From NCBI GenBank assembly GCA_963661535.1, contig CAVLCC010000001.1, forward strand, positions 1 through 64,000: DNA of 64,000 nt, in the 5' to 3' direction. Position numbers and translations under genes: made by a program. The number at the start of each line of letters is the position of its first letter. Position 1 is the stretch's first letter. Shown here piece by piece: positions 1 through 9,711 of the stretch. The stretch comes from CAVLCC01 sp963661535 (GTDB taxonomy: Bacteria > Actinomycetota > Coriobacteriia > Coriobacteriales > CADBOM01). Under the pieces are notes generated by a model. That model searched no databases. It had not been told where the DNA came from and saw only the letters and a list, made by a program, of their open reading frames with translations.

Positions 1-315
1 TCTGAACCCCCACCCGTTTAAGTAATTCTGTTAACGGTATTATAAGGGGGAGGTTACCAAAAAATTTGTCCAGCCCTACATTTTTTCTATAGAGTTTGTA
101 ACCACTTGACAATCAACAAGAAACGAATTAAAAAATCGAGACAAGCATGTCAAATTCGTCAATTTTTCCTTTCAAACACTAATTCACTTATAGTAGAGTC
201 GAATATATACATTTATCTATATAAAAGGGAAAAATGCAAAACGTTACTTTGCAAAAATTAGAAGACAACTATGTACTAGCGTGTACTAGCTATCCCAAAT
301 GATATTTATAAGAAT
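1..315. other. Left-end intergenic region, no confident gene
   Basis: No convincing coding sequence is seen in this stretch. It holds a TTGACA hexamer at 106-111 followed 17 bases later by TAAAAA (129-134), a weak promoter candidate on the plus strand. A tiny ORF at 234-302 (22 codons, starting MQNVTLQKLEDNYVLAC) follows a GGGA-type ribosome site. It ends just before the next small ORF and may be a gene remnant. TGTACTAGC occurs twice within 20 bases near 271-290. Confidence 0.3.
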
Positions 316-513
316 ATGGGTCTTTCGGTAAGTGCTAAAGCAGATGTTGAATATAATCTAAAGACTAACTGTGTGACTTATCACTTTTATGAACTGGAAA
401 AAATACTCGCGATCAAAAAAATGACCATGGAAGAATTTGCTGCAAGTTGGACAGGAGAAAAGATCGGAGAAGAATGGGATGGATCTGATATTGGTGCAAT
501 GTTTGGGATTTAA
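316..513 (+). CDS. Small hypothetical protein (65 aa), possibly a remnant
   Basis: I do not recognise this protein. It is a 65-residue ORF with an acidic, mixed-charge composition and no membrane segment or known motif. There is no good ribosome-binding site before its ATG. An even shorter ORF (234-302) sits directly upstream in another frame, so the two could be pieces of a decayed gene. It points toward yebC (convergent). A minus-strand terminator lies between them. It could equally be a chance ORF. Confidence 0.3.
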   Translation: MGLSVSAKADVEYNLKTNCVTYHFYELEKILAIKKMTMEEFAASWTGEKIGEEWDGSDIGAMFGI

Positions 514-586
514 ACGAATTAACAAGGTTGGCAAGTATAGCAAGATAACTTAGCAAATTTAGCAAGTTGGTAAGTTAATCGAATAT

Positions 587-623
587 AAAAATGGCTCCTG
601 TTCGCATCACCAACAGGAGCCAT
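587..623 (-). terminator. Intrinsic terminator after yebC
   Basis: A perfect 12-bp inverted repeat (591-602 and 612-623, arms ATGGCTCCTGTT / AACAGGAGCCAT) has a 9-base loop. On the minus strand it is followed by TTTT, so it fits as the terminator of the yebC transcript, which ends at 666. Confidence 0.75.
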
Positions 624-665
624 AAAATAAATCTAAGTAGCAAAATCTAAGATAACGCGCAAATC

Positions 666-1427
666 CTACTCTTCATCAAGTGCGGCAGCAATCTCTTCTG
701 TAATATTCATCGTGTGATAAACATTTTGCAAATCCTCAAGTTCTTCTAGCTTATCTACAAGTCTCATTACCTTTCGAGCATCGGGCACACTTACATCAGT
801 AGGAGTTGTTGGTTGCATAATTGGCTCAGCACCTTTTACCTCTATGCCTGCGCTCTCCATTGCTTTCTTAACATCATTGAGTTCTGTAAATGCTGTGTAT
901 ACAATCCATTCTTCGTCAGCATCTTCATAATCGTCTCCACCTGCATCAGCAACTGCGAGCATAAATTCGTCATCATCACGACATTGCTCTTTTTCAACAA
1001 TAAGCTGTCCCTTGCGTTCAAACTGAAAAGCAACCGAGCCGGTTGTTCCCAAATTACCACCAGCATGCGAAAAAGCAGAACGCACATCTGCAGCAGTGCG
1101 GTTGCGGTTGTCGGTTAGAGCCTCACAATAAATTGCAACTCCAGCAGGACCATATCCCTCATAGATAACCGTCTCATAATTAGCTGCGTCACTGCCAGTT
1201 CCAAATGCTTTTTTAATTGCTGTTTCAATTTTATCTTTTGGAAGAGAATATCCCTTAGCTTTAGAAATAGCAGCAGCTAGTGAAGCATTGTTTTCAGGAT
1301 TTGGGTCTCCGCCTTCTTTGGCTGCAACAGTAATATTGCGCGAAAGTTTTGAGAATAGAGCTGAGCGCTTTTTGTCTTGTGCAGCTTTACGATGCTTGGT
1401 TGTAGCCCACTTAGAATGTCCTGACAT
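666..1427 (-). CDS. yebC: YebC/PmpR-family protein (TACO1 family)
   Basis: The protein of 253 residues begins with the family signature MSGHSKWATTKHRKAAQDKKR-like N-terminus and spans the usual ~240-250 residues. Family members are cytoplasmic. They have been described as DNA-binding regulators and, more recently, as factors easing ribosome stalling at proline stretches. Which role applies here cannot be told from sequence. The start is placed at 1427 rather than the in-frame ATG at 1442, because GGAAGG lies seven bases upstream of it and the shorter protein matches the family N-terminus. It stands as a single gene between dgt and a terminator at 587-623. Confidence 0.93.
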   Translation of the reverse strand: MSGHSKWATTKHRKAAQDKKRSALFSKLSRNITVAAKEGGDPNPENNASLAAAISKAKGYSLPKDKIETAIKKAFGTGSDAANYETVIYEGYGPAGVAIYCEALTDNRNRTAADVRSAFSHAGGNLGTTGSVAFQFERKGQLIVEKEQCRDDDEFMLAVADAGGDDYEDADEEWIVYTAFTELNDVKKAMESAGIEVKGAEPIMQPTTPTDVSVPDARKVMRLVDKLEELEDLQNVYHTMNITEEIAAALDEE

Positions 1428-1693
1428 TTGGTTTCCTTCCAATCTGTTTTATGTACCGCAAGCAAAAACTCCCGCTACCTCGGCTGTGACAAGCGTCAAA
1501 CCATGAAGCATGGGGGCAATCGCATTTGCATTTTTTATGATTTCTATAAAATAATAGCGCAGTTAACTACCATATTTGCTGTTATGGTTGCTAAACGCGC
1601 CCTAATGCGCTTTTTTGGAGAATGCCGTCCGAGGCGTACAATCCGAGCAGTCCAAAGCCGCTGCCTCGCACGCCCCTCAAAAACCACAAAATC

Positions 1694-2731
1694 CTAAACA
1701 ATCCCCCGCCAATTTTGAGGCACAAAGATATCCGTAAATTTTGAGATTGCATAGCGATCCGTCATGCCAGCTATTGTATCAACAACTGCACGCACATTAT
1801 CATTTGGCGAGATGCTCCTGTATTCACTAGGAATTTCATCTATATGCTGCATGTAGTAGTCAAACAAAATAGAAATCATCATATGCGCTTTTGGACCTTC
1901 AATTTTTGCGGCAGACCGAGCATAAACTTTCTCGAACAAAAATCCTCTAAGTTCATCCATAGCCTCAGCAATATCTGGCTCCATAGAAATTTGTGGCTTG
2001 TTATCCGACGCGCTAATCATGGCATTAACAAGCGTGGTAATTCTTTGTGAGTGAGTTCGTCCAATTACTTTTTTTGAAGACTTGGGCAAATCGTCATCGC
2101 AAATTACTCCGGCTCTTATTGCGTCATCTATATCGTGATTGATATAAGCGATTCTATCGGCAGTTGCAACAATTTGTCCTTCTAATGTGAACGGACGACC
2201 CTCCCCATTATGGTGCAAAATTCCGTCTCTAACCTCAGCCGTCAAGTTAAGACCCGCACCATCGCGCTCAATAATATCAACAACACGAAGCGACTGTTCA
2301 TTGTGATTAAAAGTCATTGGCTCCCAGCTAGGGTTTTTATGCTTGTAGTCTTCTAATATCATGCGCAGAGCCTGCTCCCCTGTGTGACCAAAGGGGGTGT
2401 GTCCAAGGTCATGACCTAGAGCTATTGCCTCTGTTAGGTCTTCGTTTAAGCAAAGAGCTCTAGCAATTGTGCGAGATATTTGCTGAACCTCAAGGGTGTG
2501 AGTAAGCCTAGTTCTATAGTGGTCGTTTTTTACGCCGATAAAAACTTGGGTTTTATGAGAGAGTCTACGAAACGCCTTGCAATGAATTACCCTGTCGCGG
2601 TCTTGTTGAAAGCAAGTGCGCAGCAAATCTGGCTCGTCTTTGCGCTGACGACCCAAAGACTCACACGACCTAGCGGCATATTGGCTTAGATACTCACATT
2701 CCCTATCTTCGATGTCTTTGCGCAAAATCAT
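1694..2731 (-). CDS. dgt: dGTP triphosphohydrolase-like HD-domain protein
   Basis: This is a 345-residue HD-superfamily phosphohydrolase of the dGTPase-like group, which removes triphosphate from deoxynucleoside triphosphates in the cytoplasm. Metal-binding residues are visible: His78 in the HTLEV motif, His107-Asp108 in HDLGHTPFGH, and Asp192 in the ADRIAYINHDIDD motif. The length fits the short bacterial dGTPase-like class. Its ATG overlaps the asnB stop codon as ATGA (2728-2731), so it is almost certainly translated by coupling from asnB. The physiological nucleotide preference is not readable from sequence. No convincing terminator was seen after its stop. Confidence 0.9.
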   Translation of the reverse strand: MILRKDIEDRECEYLSQYAARSCESLGRQRKDEPDLLRTCFQQDRDRVIHCKAFRRLSHKTQVFIGVKNDHYRTRLTHTLEVQQISRTIARALCLNEDLTEAIALGHDLGHTPFGHTGEQALRMILEDYKHKNPSWEPMTFNHNEQSLRVVDIIERDGAGLNLTAEVRDGILHHNGEGRPFTLEGQIVATADRIAYINHDIDDAIRAGVICDDDLPKSSKKVIGRTHSQRITTLVNAMISASDNKPQISMEPDIAEAMDELRGFLFEKVYARSAAKIEGPKAHMMISILFDYYMQHIDEIPSEYRSISPNDNVRAVVDTIAGMTDRYAISKFTDIFVPQNWRGIV

Positions 2732-4641
2732 GCAACGTGGTCTTTTCTTTGTTCTTTTCTGTCTGCTAGCTTAACTGGCACAGGGATATCATCTTCAGAA
2801 AGTTTGTCCTCAAAAAACACACCGTACCAAATTAGGAACACATATATAGTCCAAATCTTACGACTGTTGTCTTGCTTGCCCTCGCGATGCTGATCTAGGA
2901 GCTTCACAAGCTCATCTATATTAAAGAATTGCGCAGCCTCGCTAGATTCAAAAACATCTAGAACCTTTGTATAATACTTGTCTTCTTTGAGCCACACGCG
3001 CATAGGAACCGGAAATCCCAGCTTTTTCTTGTTGGCGACCTTATCGGGCAACACCTCGTGCGCAGCTGTGCGGAGCGCATACTTGGTTGTTGTACCGCTA
3101 AGGCGCTGCTCCACCGGAAGCGTGCGCGAAAGTCCAAAAACATTGCGATCCAAAAACGGAACACGGCTTTCTAGTGAGTGAGCCATCGACATTTTGTCGG
3201 CTTTAAGCAAAATATCTCCGGGCAGCCAAAAGTTTGCATCAATATATTGCATTTGAGCAACTTGATCGAGTTGTTCAACCTTTTTATAGTGAGGTTGCGT
3301 AAGCTGTTGAGGAGTTGAAGTGTTGCTAGCCTTCTTTAAAATGCGCTGACGCTCCTGCACCGAAAATATATTTGCGTTCCCTATAAAGCGTTCGTCTAAA
3401 TCTTTGGAACCGCGAATTAAAAATCCCCTACCTTTGGTGCCTGTTGGCAAAAGCGAGGCCACACCCGCTGCCACCTTGCGCAAAAACTTGGGAACTTTTT
3501 GGTAGCCCTCAAGAGATGATGGCTCATGATAAATGTTATAGCCTCCAAAAAACTCATCTGCTCCCTCACCTGAAAGCACAACTTTCACGTCCTCAGCCAC
3601 CATCTTGTCTAAGAAAAACAATGCAATTGCCGAAGGGTCTGCCAAAGGCTCGTCCATATAATACATAACTAGAGGAATTGAGTCCCAATAATCTGTTGGA
3701 GATATAATGCGGTGCGTATTTTGCTTGCCTAGCTCATTTGCAGTGCTAACTGCGTAGTCAATCTCGTTATATTTGTTGTCGGGAGTCTCAAAACCAACTG
3801 TATATGTTTTATCCCCTGGATAAAGAGCTGCAATGTAGCTAGAATCGATTCCGCTAGATAAAAGCGATCCAACCTCAACATCTGCAACCATGTGAGCTTC
3901 AACCGACTCCTTCATGGTCTCTTTTACTTGCTCGACTGTTGTGTCAAAATCTCTATCTTTGCCCGCTTGGGGTGTTGGCATTGGATCAAAATATCGCTTA
4001 ACGCTTAGCTTGCCATCTTCAAAAATCATATAGCGACCCGGCTCCAAGCGATAGATGCCAGCAAACATTGTTTGGGGCAAAACTGAATATTGGAAGCTCA
4101 AATATTCTTCAAGCGCCTCATTGTTAAACTCCTTCTTATAAAGAGGGTGTTTGAGGATGCCCTTTATCTCAGACGCATAGATTATTCCGTCATCTACCGG
4201 TGCATAGTATAGAGGTTTGATGCCAAAGAAGTCCCGAGCGCAAAAGAGGCGTTTTTTGTTGTCGTCCCAAATTGCGAAAGCAAACATGCCTCTGAGATGA
4301 TCTAGCATGTCATAGCCAAACTCCTCATAAGCATGCACCAAGACTTCTGTATCAGAGTCGTTTTGAAAAGTGTGCCCTGCTTTGATGAGCTGCTCACGAA
4401 TTTCTTTGTAATTATAAATCTCGCCATTAAATGTAACAACAATTTGGCGGGTCTCGTTAAACATTGGCTGTGCGCCATGGTCAAGATCAATAATAGATAA
4501 GCGCCTAAACCCTAAGGCAGCGTCTCCGCTAAAATATGAGCCCTCATCATCAGGACCTCTGTGTGCAATTGCATGCATCATGTCTTCTAGAACTTCTTTG
4601 GCGTTAGGTGTTTGTGCAACAAAGCCAACGATTCCGCACAT
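2728..4641 (-). CDS. asnB: Asparagine synthetase (glutamine-hydrolysing)
   Basis: The 637-residue class-II glutamine amidotransferase converts aspartate, glutamine and ATP to asparagine and glutamate. The catalytic Cys2 is present (MCGIVGF), as are RGPDDEG near residue 28 and FNGEIYNY near 71. The synthetase domain has a pyrophosphate loop SGIDSS at 263-268, where most family members have SGGxDS. GGAG seven bases before the ATG supports the start. The gene heads a two-gene unit with dgt (4-bp overlap). It is divergent from the ATPase at 4994, sharing a 352-bp spacer. Confidence 0.95.
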   Translation of the reverse strand: MCGIVGFVAQTPNAKEVLEDMMHAIAHRGPDDEGSYFSGDAALGFRRLSIIDLDHGAQPMFNETRQIVVTFNGEIYNYKEIREQLIKAGHTFQNDSDTEVLVHAYEEFGYDMLDHLRGMFAFAIWDDNKKRLFCARDFFGIKPLYYAPVDDGIIYASEIKGILKHPLYKKEFNNEALEEYLSFQYSVLPQTMFAGIYRLEPGRYMIFEDGKLSVKRYFDPMPTPQAGKDRDFDTTVEQVKETMKESVEAHMVADVEVGSLLSSGIDSSYIAALYPGDKTYTVGFETPDNKYNEIDYAVSTANELGKQNTHRIISPTDYWDSIPLVMYYMDEPLADPSAIALFFLDKMVAEDVKVVLSGEGADEFFGGYNIYHEPSSLEGYQKVPKFLRKVAAGVASLLPTGTKGRGFLIRGSKDLDERFIGNANIFSVQERQRILKKASNTSTPQQLTQPHYKKVEQLDQVAQMQYIDANFWLPGDILLKADKMSMAHSLESRVPFLDRNVFGLSRTLPVEQRLSGTTTKYALRTAAHEVLPDKVANKKKLGFPVPMRVWLKEDKYYTKVLDVFESSEAAQFFNIDELVKLLDQHREGKQDNSRKIWTIYVFLIWYGVFFEDKLSEDDIPVPVKLADRKEQRKDHVA

Positions 4642-4865
4642 TTTGATATCTCCTATAAATTCATACTTGTTCGTAAGCTGTTATAAACTATTCTAAACTA
4701 AATTGAGCAGTCAAACTAAAAGCAAGGCTGCCAGCAGGTATGATATTGCAAATGTCTGTTGTACGTTGTTGGTGTGGGCTTAGCTTGTTTGCTAGTAAAA
4801 AAATTAGCCGGTATTTCTTGCAAATGTTGGAAGCCACTAATAATAAAATGCCAATAATTTATACA

Positions 4866-4917
4866 TTCGTGTTAAATAGTGTGATTTTTACAATTTTATT
4901 CGTGTAGAATAGTGTAA
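4866..4917. repeat. Paired direct repeat upstream of orphan ATPase 1
   Basis: Two 19-mers, TTCGTGTTAAATAGTGTGA (4866-4884) and TTCGTGTAGAATAGTGTAA (4899-4917), match at 16 of 19 positions. They start 33 bp apart, close to three helical turns. They lie 18 bp before the -35 box of the ATPase promoter, which suggests a two-site operator. The binding protein is unknown. The same arrangement recurs before the ATPase at 43541. Confidence 0.55.
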
Positions 4918-4935
4918 ATTTATAGATATTTTCCG

Positions 4936-4964
4936 TTGATTTTTACATGAATATTTACTATACT
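4936..4964 (+). promoter_or_regulatory. Sigma-70-type promoter of orphan ATPase 1
   Basis: TTGATT (4936-4941) and TATACT (4959-4964) are separated by exactly 17 bp. They are followed by an AAGGAG ribosome site at 4980-4985 and the ATG at 4994. Confidence 0.65.
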
Positions 4965-4993
4965 TTGGTTTGGAACTTTAAGGAGCCAAACTT

Positions 4994-6289
4994 ATGTATA
5001 GAAAAATTATGCACTTCTTAGAAGAATGGAAAGAAAGCATACATCGCAAGCCTCTTATTTTGCAAGGAGCAAGGCAGGTCGGAAAAACATACTCCATTCT
5101 AGAATTTGGTCGCAAGCACTATGAAAATGTGGCTTACTTTAACTTTGAAACAAATCCAAAGCTAAATGAAACTTTTGACGAAAGCATCAGTCCCGAGTAT
5201 TTAATTCCAATTTTGTCACATATTTCAGGGCAAACTATTGTAAAAGAAAAAACTCTAATAGTATTCGACGAGGTCCAGCTCTGTGAGAAGGCACTGACTT
5301 CGCTCAAGTATTTTTGCGAGGATGCTCCAGATCATCACATCATTGTTGCAGGTAGCTTGCTCGGCGTTGCGGTCAATAGATCTGAATTCTCATTTCCTGT
5401 AGGAAAGGTCGATATAAAAACACTCTATCCTATGGATATTGAGGAATTTATGTTGGCCTTAGACGAGAACGACCTTGTAGAACAGATCAGAAGCTGCTTT
5501 GATACCAATACCGCGCTTCCTTCTGCTTTGCATGATGCCGCTATGGAGCTCTATCGTCAATATCTTGTTATTGGAGGCATGCCAGAATGCGTTTTGCAAT
5601 TTGTAGAAACAAAAGATTATATCCTTGTCCGACATACGCAAGACACAATTCTTGCAAGTTATCTCAATGACATGAGCAAATACAACAACTTGAACGAGAT
5701 TAAGAAAACCAGACTTGTTTACGACAACATCACTGTTCAGCTTTCAAAGAAAAACACTCGTTTTCAATATAAGCTGATTAAAAAGGGTGGACGTGCTTCT
5801 GAATTTGAAAATGCAATTGAATGGCTTTGTTTGTCAGGTATTGTTTCGCAGGTTTATAAGGTGGAGCAGATCAAAAAGCCACTCGAAAACTATCGTGACA
5901 TCGACGCATTTAAAATATATGTGTCTGACTTGGGATTGCTTTGCGCCAAGAAGGATTTGGCCGTCAACGATGTTCTCTATATGGTAGAAGAAATCAACGA
6001 CTTCAAGGGTGGCATGGCTGAAAACTATGTTAATATGCAGCTTTCTATTAATGGCTATCACACATACTATTGGGAGTCGAAGCGCGGAGCTGAAATTGAT
6101 TTTATCATTCAGCGCAACGGTCAGCTCATTCCCATTGAGGTCAAGTCTGCCGATAACACCAAGGCTAAAAGTTTAAGCGTCTATATGGACACCTACAAGC
6201 CAGCCTATGCTATCAAGCTATCTACAAAAAACTTTGGTTTTGAGGATGATAAAAAAATCGTTCCTCTTTATGCTGCGTTTTGTATCTAA
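4994..6289 (+). CDS. Orphan AAA ATPase with C-terminal DUF4143
   Basis: The 431-residue protein belongs to the AAA_14/DUF4143 group. It has a Walker A GARQVGKT at 25-32, a Walker B ending FDEVQ near 91-95, and the family's GSLLG sensor motif near 120. The C-terminal part carries a PD-(D/E)XK-like pattern (EIDFII, then IPIEVKS around residue 380), often seen in this family. The function of these solitary ATPases is not established. Roles in DNA-linked conflict or as selfish genes have been suggested. It has a strong promoter and ribosome site, its own paired repeat and its own terminator, and stands alone between operons on the other strand. A paralogue lies at 43541-44870. Confidence 0.85.
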   Translation: MYRKIMHFLEEWKESIHRKPLILQGARQVGKTYSILEFGRKHYENVAYFNFETNPKLNETFDESISPEYLIPILSHISGQTIVKEKTLIVFDEVQLCEKALTSLKYFCEDAPDHHIIVAGSLLGVAVNRSEFSFPVGKVDIKTLYPMDIEEFMLALDENDLVEQIRSCFDTNTALPSALHDAAMELYRQYLVIGGMPECVLQFVETKDYILVRHTQDTILASYLNDMSKYNNLNEIKKTRLVYDNITVQLSKKNTRFQYKLIKKGGRASEFENAIEWLCLSGIVSQVYKVEQIKKPLENYRDIDAFKIYVSDLGLLCAKKDLAVNDVLYMVEEINDFKGGMAENYVNMQLSINGYHTYYWESKRGAEIDFIIQRNGQLIPIEVKSADNTKAKSLSVYMDTYKPAYAIKLSTKNFGFEDDKKIVPLYAAFCI

Positions 6290-6404
6290 GATAAATATCT
6301 ACTAGTCGTCTTGTGTCTGCGTGTCCGCACCTTTGCTGCTGTCTCACACAAGAGTTTGAAGTTCCGCGAAATTCCACAAGCCCCTCGCAAGGTTTTACCC
6401 ACAA

Positions 6405-6455
6405 TAAAAAATAAGCGTACCATTATTTCTAATGATACGCTTATCTCGTTTTTAG
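6405..6455. terminator. Bidirectional terminator between ATPase 1 and ppdK
   Basis: Arms ATAAGCGTA (6411-6419) and TACGCTTAT (6436-6444) pair perfectly. After one mismatch an inner 5-bp stem closes a TTTC loop. A T-run follows on the plus strand (GTTTTT) and A-runs precede it (TTTTT on the minus strand), so it can stop both convergent transcripts. Confidence 0.75.
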
Positions 6456-6543
6456 ATTTTAATTAAGGTGCGATACACACCTTTGCGATGGCGTCTGCTA
6501 CTTTAAAGCCTCTTAAATCTTAATCACAAGCTTCCAACAAATC

Positions 6544-9261
6544 CTACTTATCCTCAAGTGCTGCTTGAGCTGCAGCCAAGCGTGCTAGTGGCACACGATA
6601 TGGAGAACAAGAAACATATGTAAGACCAATCTTGTGGAACTTCTTCACAGAATCAGGGTCACCGCCGTGCTCACCACAAATTCCTAGTTGAATATTTGGA
6701 TTTGCTTTTCTACCTAGTTGACATCCCATATCAACAAGTTTTGCAACGCCATCATCAACAGTTGCAAATGGGTTAACAGGAATGATGTGCTTAGATAGAT
6801 ATCTAGGAATAAACTTAGCCTCAACGTCGTCGCGTGAGAAACCAAATGTAGTTTGTGTGAGGTCGTTTGTTCCAAAGCTAAAGAAGTCTGCATACTGACC
6901 AATCTCGTCTGCAGTAACAGCAGCGCGAGGAAGCTCAATCATGGTTCCAATTGGAATCTCGAGCTTAACGCCATACTCAGATTCAACTTGAGAAATAACC
7001 TCTTGAGCCTGACCACGCAAAAGTTCAAGCTCTGCAGAAACAGAAACCAAAGGAATCATTATCTCAGGTTTAGGATTTAGACCTTTCTTAACGAGCTCTG
7101 CCATAGCAGTGGCAATTGCCTTGGTCTGCATTTGTGGAAGCTCAGGATAAACAATGGCCAAACGGCAACCACGCAAGCCAAGCATTGGGTTTGCTTCGCT
7201 CATTGTATCGATACGCTCAAGAAGCTTACGTTTAGAATCAATCTCGTCTTTATTAGCGCCTTGGCACTCCATCTTTGTAATTTCAACCTCTAGTGCGCGT
7301 GGGTCATCTAGGAACTCATGTAGAGGTGGATCAAGCAAACGAACAATTACGGGAAGACCATCCATTGCCTCAAACATGCCCAGGAAGTCTTCTGTTTGAG
7401 CAGCAAGCAAGTCTGAAAGTGCTTTTTCTTTTACAGCAGGGTCATCGGTTAGAATGAACGACTGAATGATAGATTTGCGGTCTCCTAGGAACATATGCTC
7501 TGTGCGGCAAAGACCAATTCCTGCAGCTCCAAAATTACGAGAGAGCTTTGCATCTTCAGGATTGTCTGCATTTGCGCGAACGCCAAGCTTGCGGAACTCA
7601 TCTGCCCACTCCAGAACTTTGTCTAGATCCTCAGATAGCTCAGCTGCAACAAGAGGAACCTCACCTAGAACCACAACACCTGTGGTTCCATCGATTGAGA
7701 TCATGTCGCCCTCTTTAATTACAATGTCTGTTCCAATGACTTCAGCTTGCTTTTTTTCAGCGTCAATTTTTAGAACATCTACGCCGCATACGCATGGGGC
7801 TCCCATGCCACGTGCAATAACTGCTGCATGTGAAGTTTTGCCACCATGGCTGGTTAGAATACCCTCTGCAGCAACCATTCCGGCTAGGTCGTCTGGAGTT
7901 GTTTCCCAGCGAACCAAGACTGTCTTTTTGCCTTGCTCAGCATATGCAACTGCGTCTTCAGCAGAAAATACCGCCCCTCCAACTGCAGCGCCTGGACTTG
8001 CGTTTAAGCCGGTAGCAAGAACATCATATTTTGCATTGCGGTCAAATTGTGGGTGCAAAAGTTGGTCGAGCTGCTCGGGATCGATGCGCAAAACAGCCTC
8101 TTCGCGCGAGATAAGACCCTCTTCAACCATAGAAATTGCAATCTTAATTGCAGCAGCAGCTGTGCGTTTACCAACACGAGTTTGAAGCATCCATAGTTTG
8201 CCTTGCTCAATGGTAAACTCAATGTCGCACATGTCGCGATAGTGCTTCTCTAATATGTCGAATACTTGCTCTAGCTCTTTGCCAGCGTCTTGCAAGCCCT
8301 CAACATTTTTTAGCTCAGCTATTGGTGAAGTGTTGCGAATACCTGCAACAACATCCTCACCTTGTGCATTAACTAGGTAGTCTCCATAGAACTCATTGGC
8401 TCCATTTGCAGGGTTGCGAGTAAATGCAACGCCTGTTGCAGATGTATCTCCCTTGTTGCCAAAGACCATTGTTTGAACATTAACAGCTGTGCCTAGGTCA
8501 TCTGGAATTTTATTTTGCTGCCTATAGAGGCAAGCGCGGTCGTTCATCCAGCTGCCAAAAACAGCACGCACAGCCAAGTTGAGCTGCATGTCTGGGTCTT
8601 GTGGGAACTCGACTTTGCCATCCACAACAAGATCAGGATGCTCTTCTGCAGAAACATTCTCAGAGAAAATCTTTTTGAACTCATATACCAGCTCTTTTAG
8701 GTCATCTGCAGAAAGCTCGTTGTCGCCCTTAACTCCACGAGCAATTTTTATTGCATTGATAGCATTTTCAAACAAATCTCCATCTACGCCCATTACTACG
8801 TTTGAGAACATCTGAACAAAACGACGATAAGAATCCCAAGCAAAGCGGGGGTTATCTGTTTGTTTAATAAGACCCATAATTGACTGGTCGTTTAAACCAA
8901 GGTTAAGAACAGTATCCATCATGCCTGGCATCGAAAATGGTGCACCAGAGCGAACAGATACGAGCAGAGGATCCTCATTATCCCCAAGCTTTTTGCCCAT
9001 ACGCGCCTCAAGGTCGTGACGGTATTCTTCTACCTTGTCCCAAACTCCCTCTGGAAATTCGTTTCCACCCTTGTAATAATCCATACAAGTTTGGCAAGAA
9101 ATGGTAAATCCTGGAGGAACTGGCAATCCAATCTGTGCCATCTCGGCTAGGTTGGCTCCTTTGCCGCCGAGGATATGCTTCATGTCTTTGTTTCCCTCGG
9201 TGACATTGTTGCCTTTGGCGTCTTTACCAAAAGCAAATACACGCTGATTAGTCTCAGACAA
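6544..9261 (-). CDS. ppdK: Pyruvate, phosphate dikinase
   Basis: At 905 residues this is full length for PPDK, which interconverts pyruvate + ATP + phosphate with PEP + AMP + pyrophosphate. In anaerobes it often serves glycolysis or gluconeogenesis. Visible parts are the N-terminal nucleotide-binding domain (GGKGANLAEM near residue 33), the phospho-histidine domain with GGKTSHAAVIARG near 470, and the C-terminal PEP-binding barrel with GICGEHGGDP near 860. The start codon is TTG, supported by GGAG seven bases upstream. It is a single-gene unit. The GGKTSH context contains the Thr-x-His residues that PPDK regulatory proteins modify in plants; no regulator gene is next to it. Confidence 0.96.
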   Translation of the reverse strand: MSETNQRVFAFGKDAKGNNVTEGNKDMKHILGGKGANLAEMAQIGLPVPPGFTISCQTCMDYYKGGNEFPEGVWDKVEEYRHDLEARMGKKLGDNEDPLLVSVRSGAPFSMPGMMDTVLNLGLNDQSIMGLIKQTDNPRFAWDSYRRFVQMFSNVVMGVDGDLFENAINAIKIARGVKGDNELSADDLKELVYEFKKIFSENVSAEEHPDLVVDGKVEFPQDPDMQLNLAVRAVFGSWMNDRACLYRQQNKIPDDLGTAVNVQTMVFGNKGDTSATGVAFTRNPANGANEFYGDYLVNAQGEDVVAGIRNTSPIAELKNVEGLQDAGKELEQVFDILEKHYRDMCDIEFTIEQGKLWMLQTRVGKRTAAAAIKIAISMVEEGLISREEAVLRIDPEQLDQLLHPQFDRNAKYDVLATGLNASPGAAVGGAVFSAEDAVAYAEQGKKTVLVRWETTPDDLAGMVAAEGILTSHGGKTSHAAVIARGMGAPCVCGVDVLKIDAEKKQAEVIGTDIVIKEGDMISIDGTTGVVVLGEVPLVAAELSEDLDKVLEWADEFRKLGVRANADNPEDAKLSRNFGAAGIGLCRTEHMFLGDRKSIIQSFILTDDPAVKEKALSDLLAAQTEDFLGMFEAMDGLPVIVRLLDPPLHEFLDDPRALEVEITKMECQGANKDEIDSKRKLLERIDTMSEANPMLGLRGCRLAIVYPELPQMQTKAIATAMAELVKKGLNPKPEIMIPLVSVSAELELLRGQAQEVISQVESEYGVKLEIPIGTMIELPRAAVTADEIGQYADFFSFGTNDLTQTTFGFSRDDVEAKFIPRYLSKHIIPVNPFATVDDGVAKLVDMGCQLGRKANPNIQLGICGEHGGDPDSVKKFHKIGLTYVSCSPYRVPLARLAAAQAALEDK

Positions 9262-9675
9262 TTTATGTCTCCTTTGCTCTAGGCGGATCCAGTGCGAAGA
9301 CTCTTGCGAGTCGCGTGATTATAAAACCTCGAATGCAAACGTGTGCAATTCGATACTTCTGATAATAAACCAATATTGAAGTTTTTTGAAGATGAGTATT
9401 GCAAGGTGTATTTGTGGGGATTTAGCGTGGGTGTGATTCAGAGTTTGTTTTTTGTCTCTCACATTGTCTCTAGATAATATATTTCAACGTGCTGGAGTCT
9501 TCTTCGGCAGTGATTCTGTAGGTTCTATTTACCGTCTATAATTAATAGTTCTTCAATCCTACAACATACACTCTCTTTTTTTACGCGTGGTCAAAAGAAC
9601 CAAGCAGCAAACTAACTGACCCGTCACTTACGGGCTACTTCTCGGCGAAGTAGCCCGGCGTGCTTGCACGCGCCC
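9262..9675. other. ppdK leader and intergenic region
   Basis: This holds the ppdK upstream region. On the minus strand a TATAAT box lies at 9318-9323, and a small hairpin (GACTC-gcaa-GAGTC) falls just after the expected transcription start. A TTGCAC hexamer 19 bp upstream is a weak -35. From about 9360 to 9620 I see no gene or clear element. The right edge carries a hairpin (9632-9656) made from a decayed copy of the neighbouring gene's 3' end. Confidence 0.4.
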
Positions 9676-9711
9676 CTAACTCTTGGCAGTGAAGTAACCC
9701 GGCGTGCTCGC
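9632..9711 (-). repeat. Decayed duplicate of the bspA-like gene 3' end, forming a hairpin
   Basis: A 21-mer at 9647-9667 matches 9691-9711 (inside the last codons of the surface-protein gene) at 19 of 21 positions. Read on the minus strand it encodes STPGYFAEK-stop, matching the gene's STPGYFTAKS end, but 44 bp downstream and in another frame. The first copy also contains a 10-bp perfect hairpin (GGGCTACTTC / GAAGTAGCCC), which could act as a weak terminator though no T-run follows. Confidence 0.6.

Noticed and set aside
7466..8185. A 239-codon plus-strand ORF
   Set aside because: It is wholly antisense to ppdK, a confident gene, with Ser/Arg/Pro-rich shadow composition.
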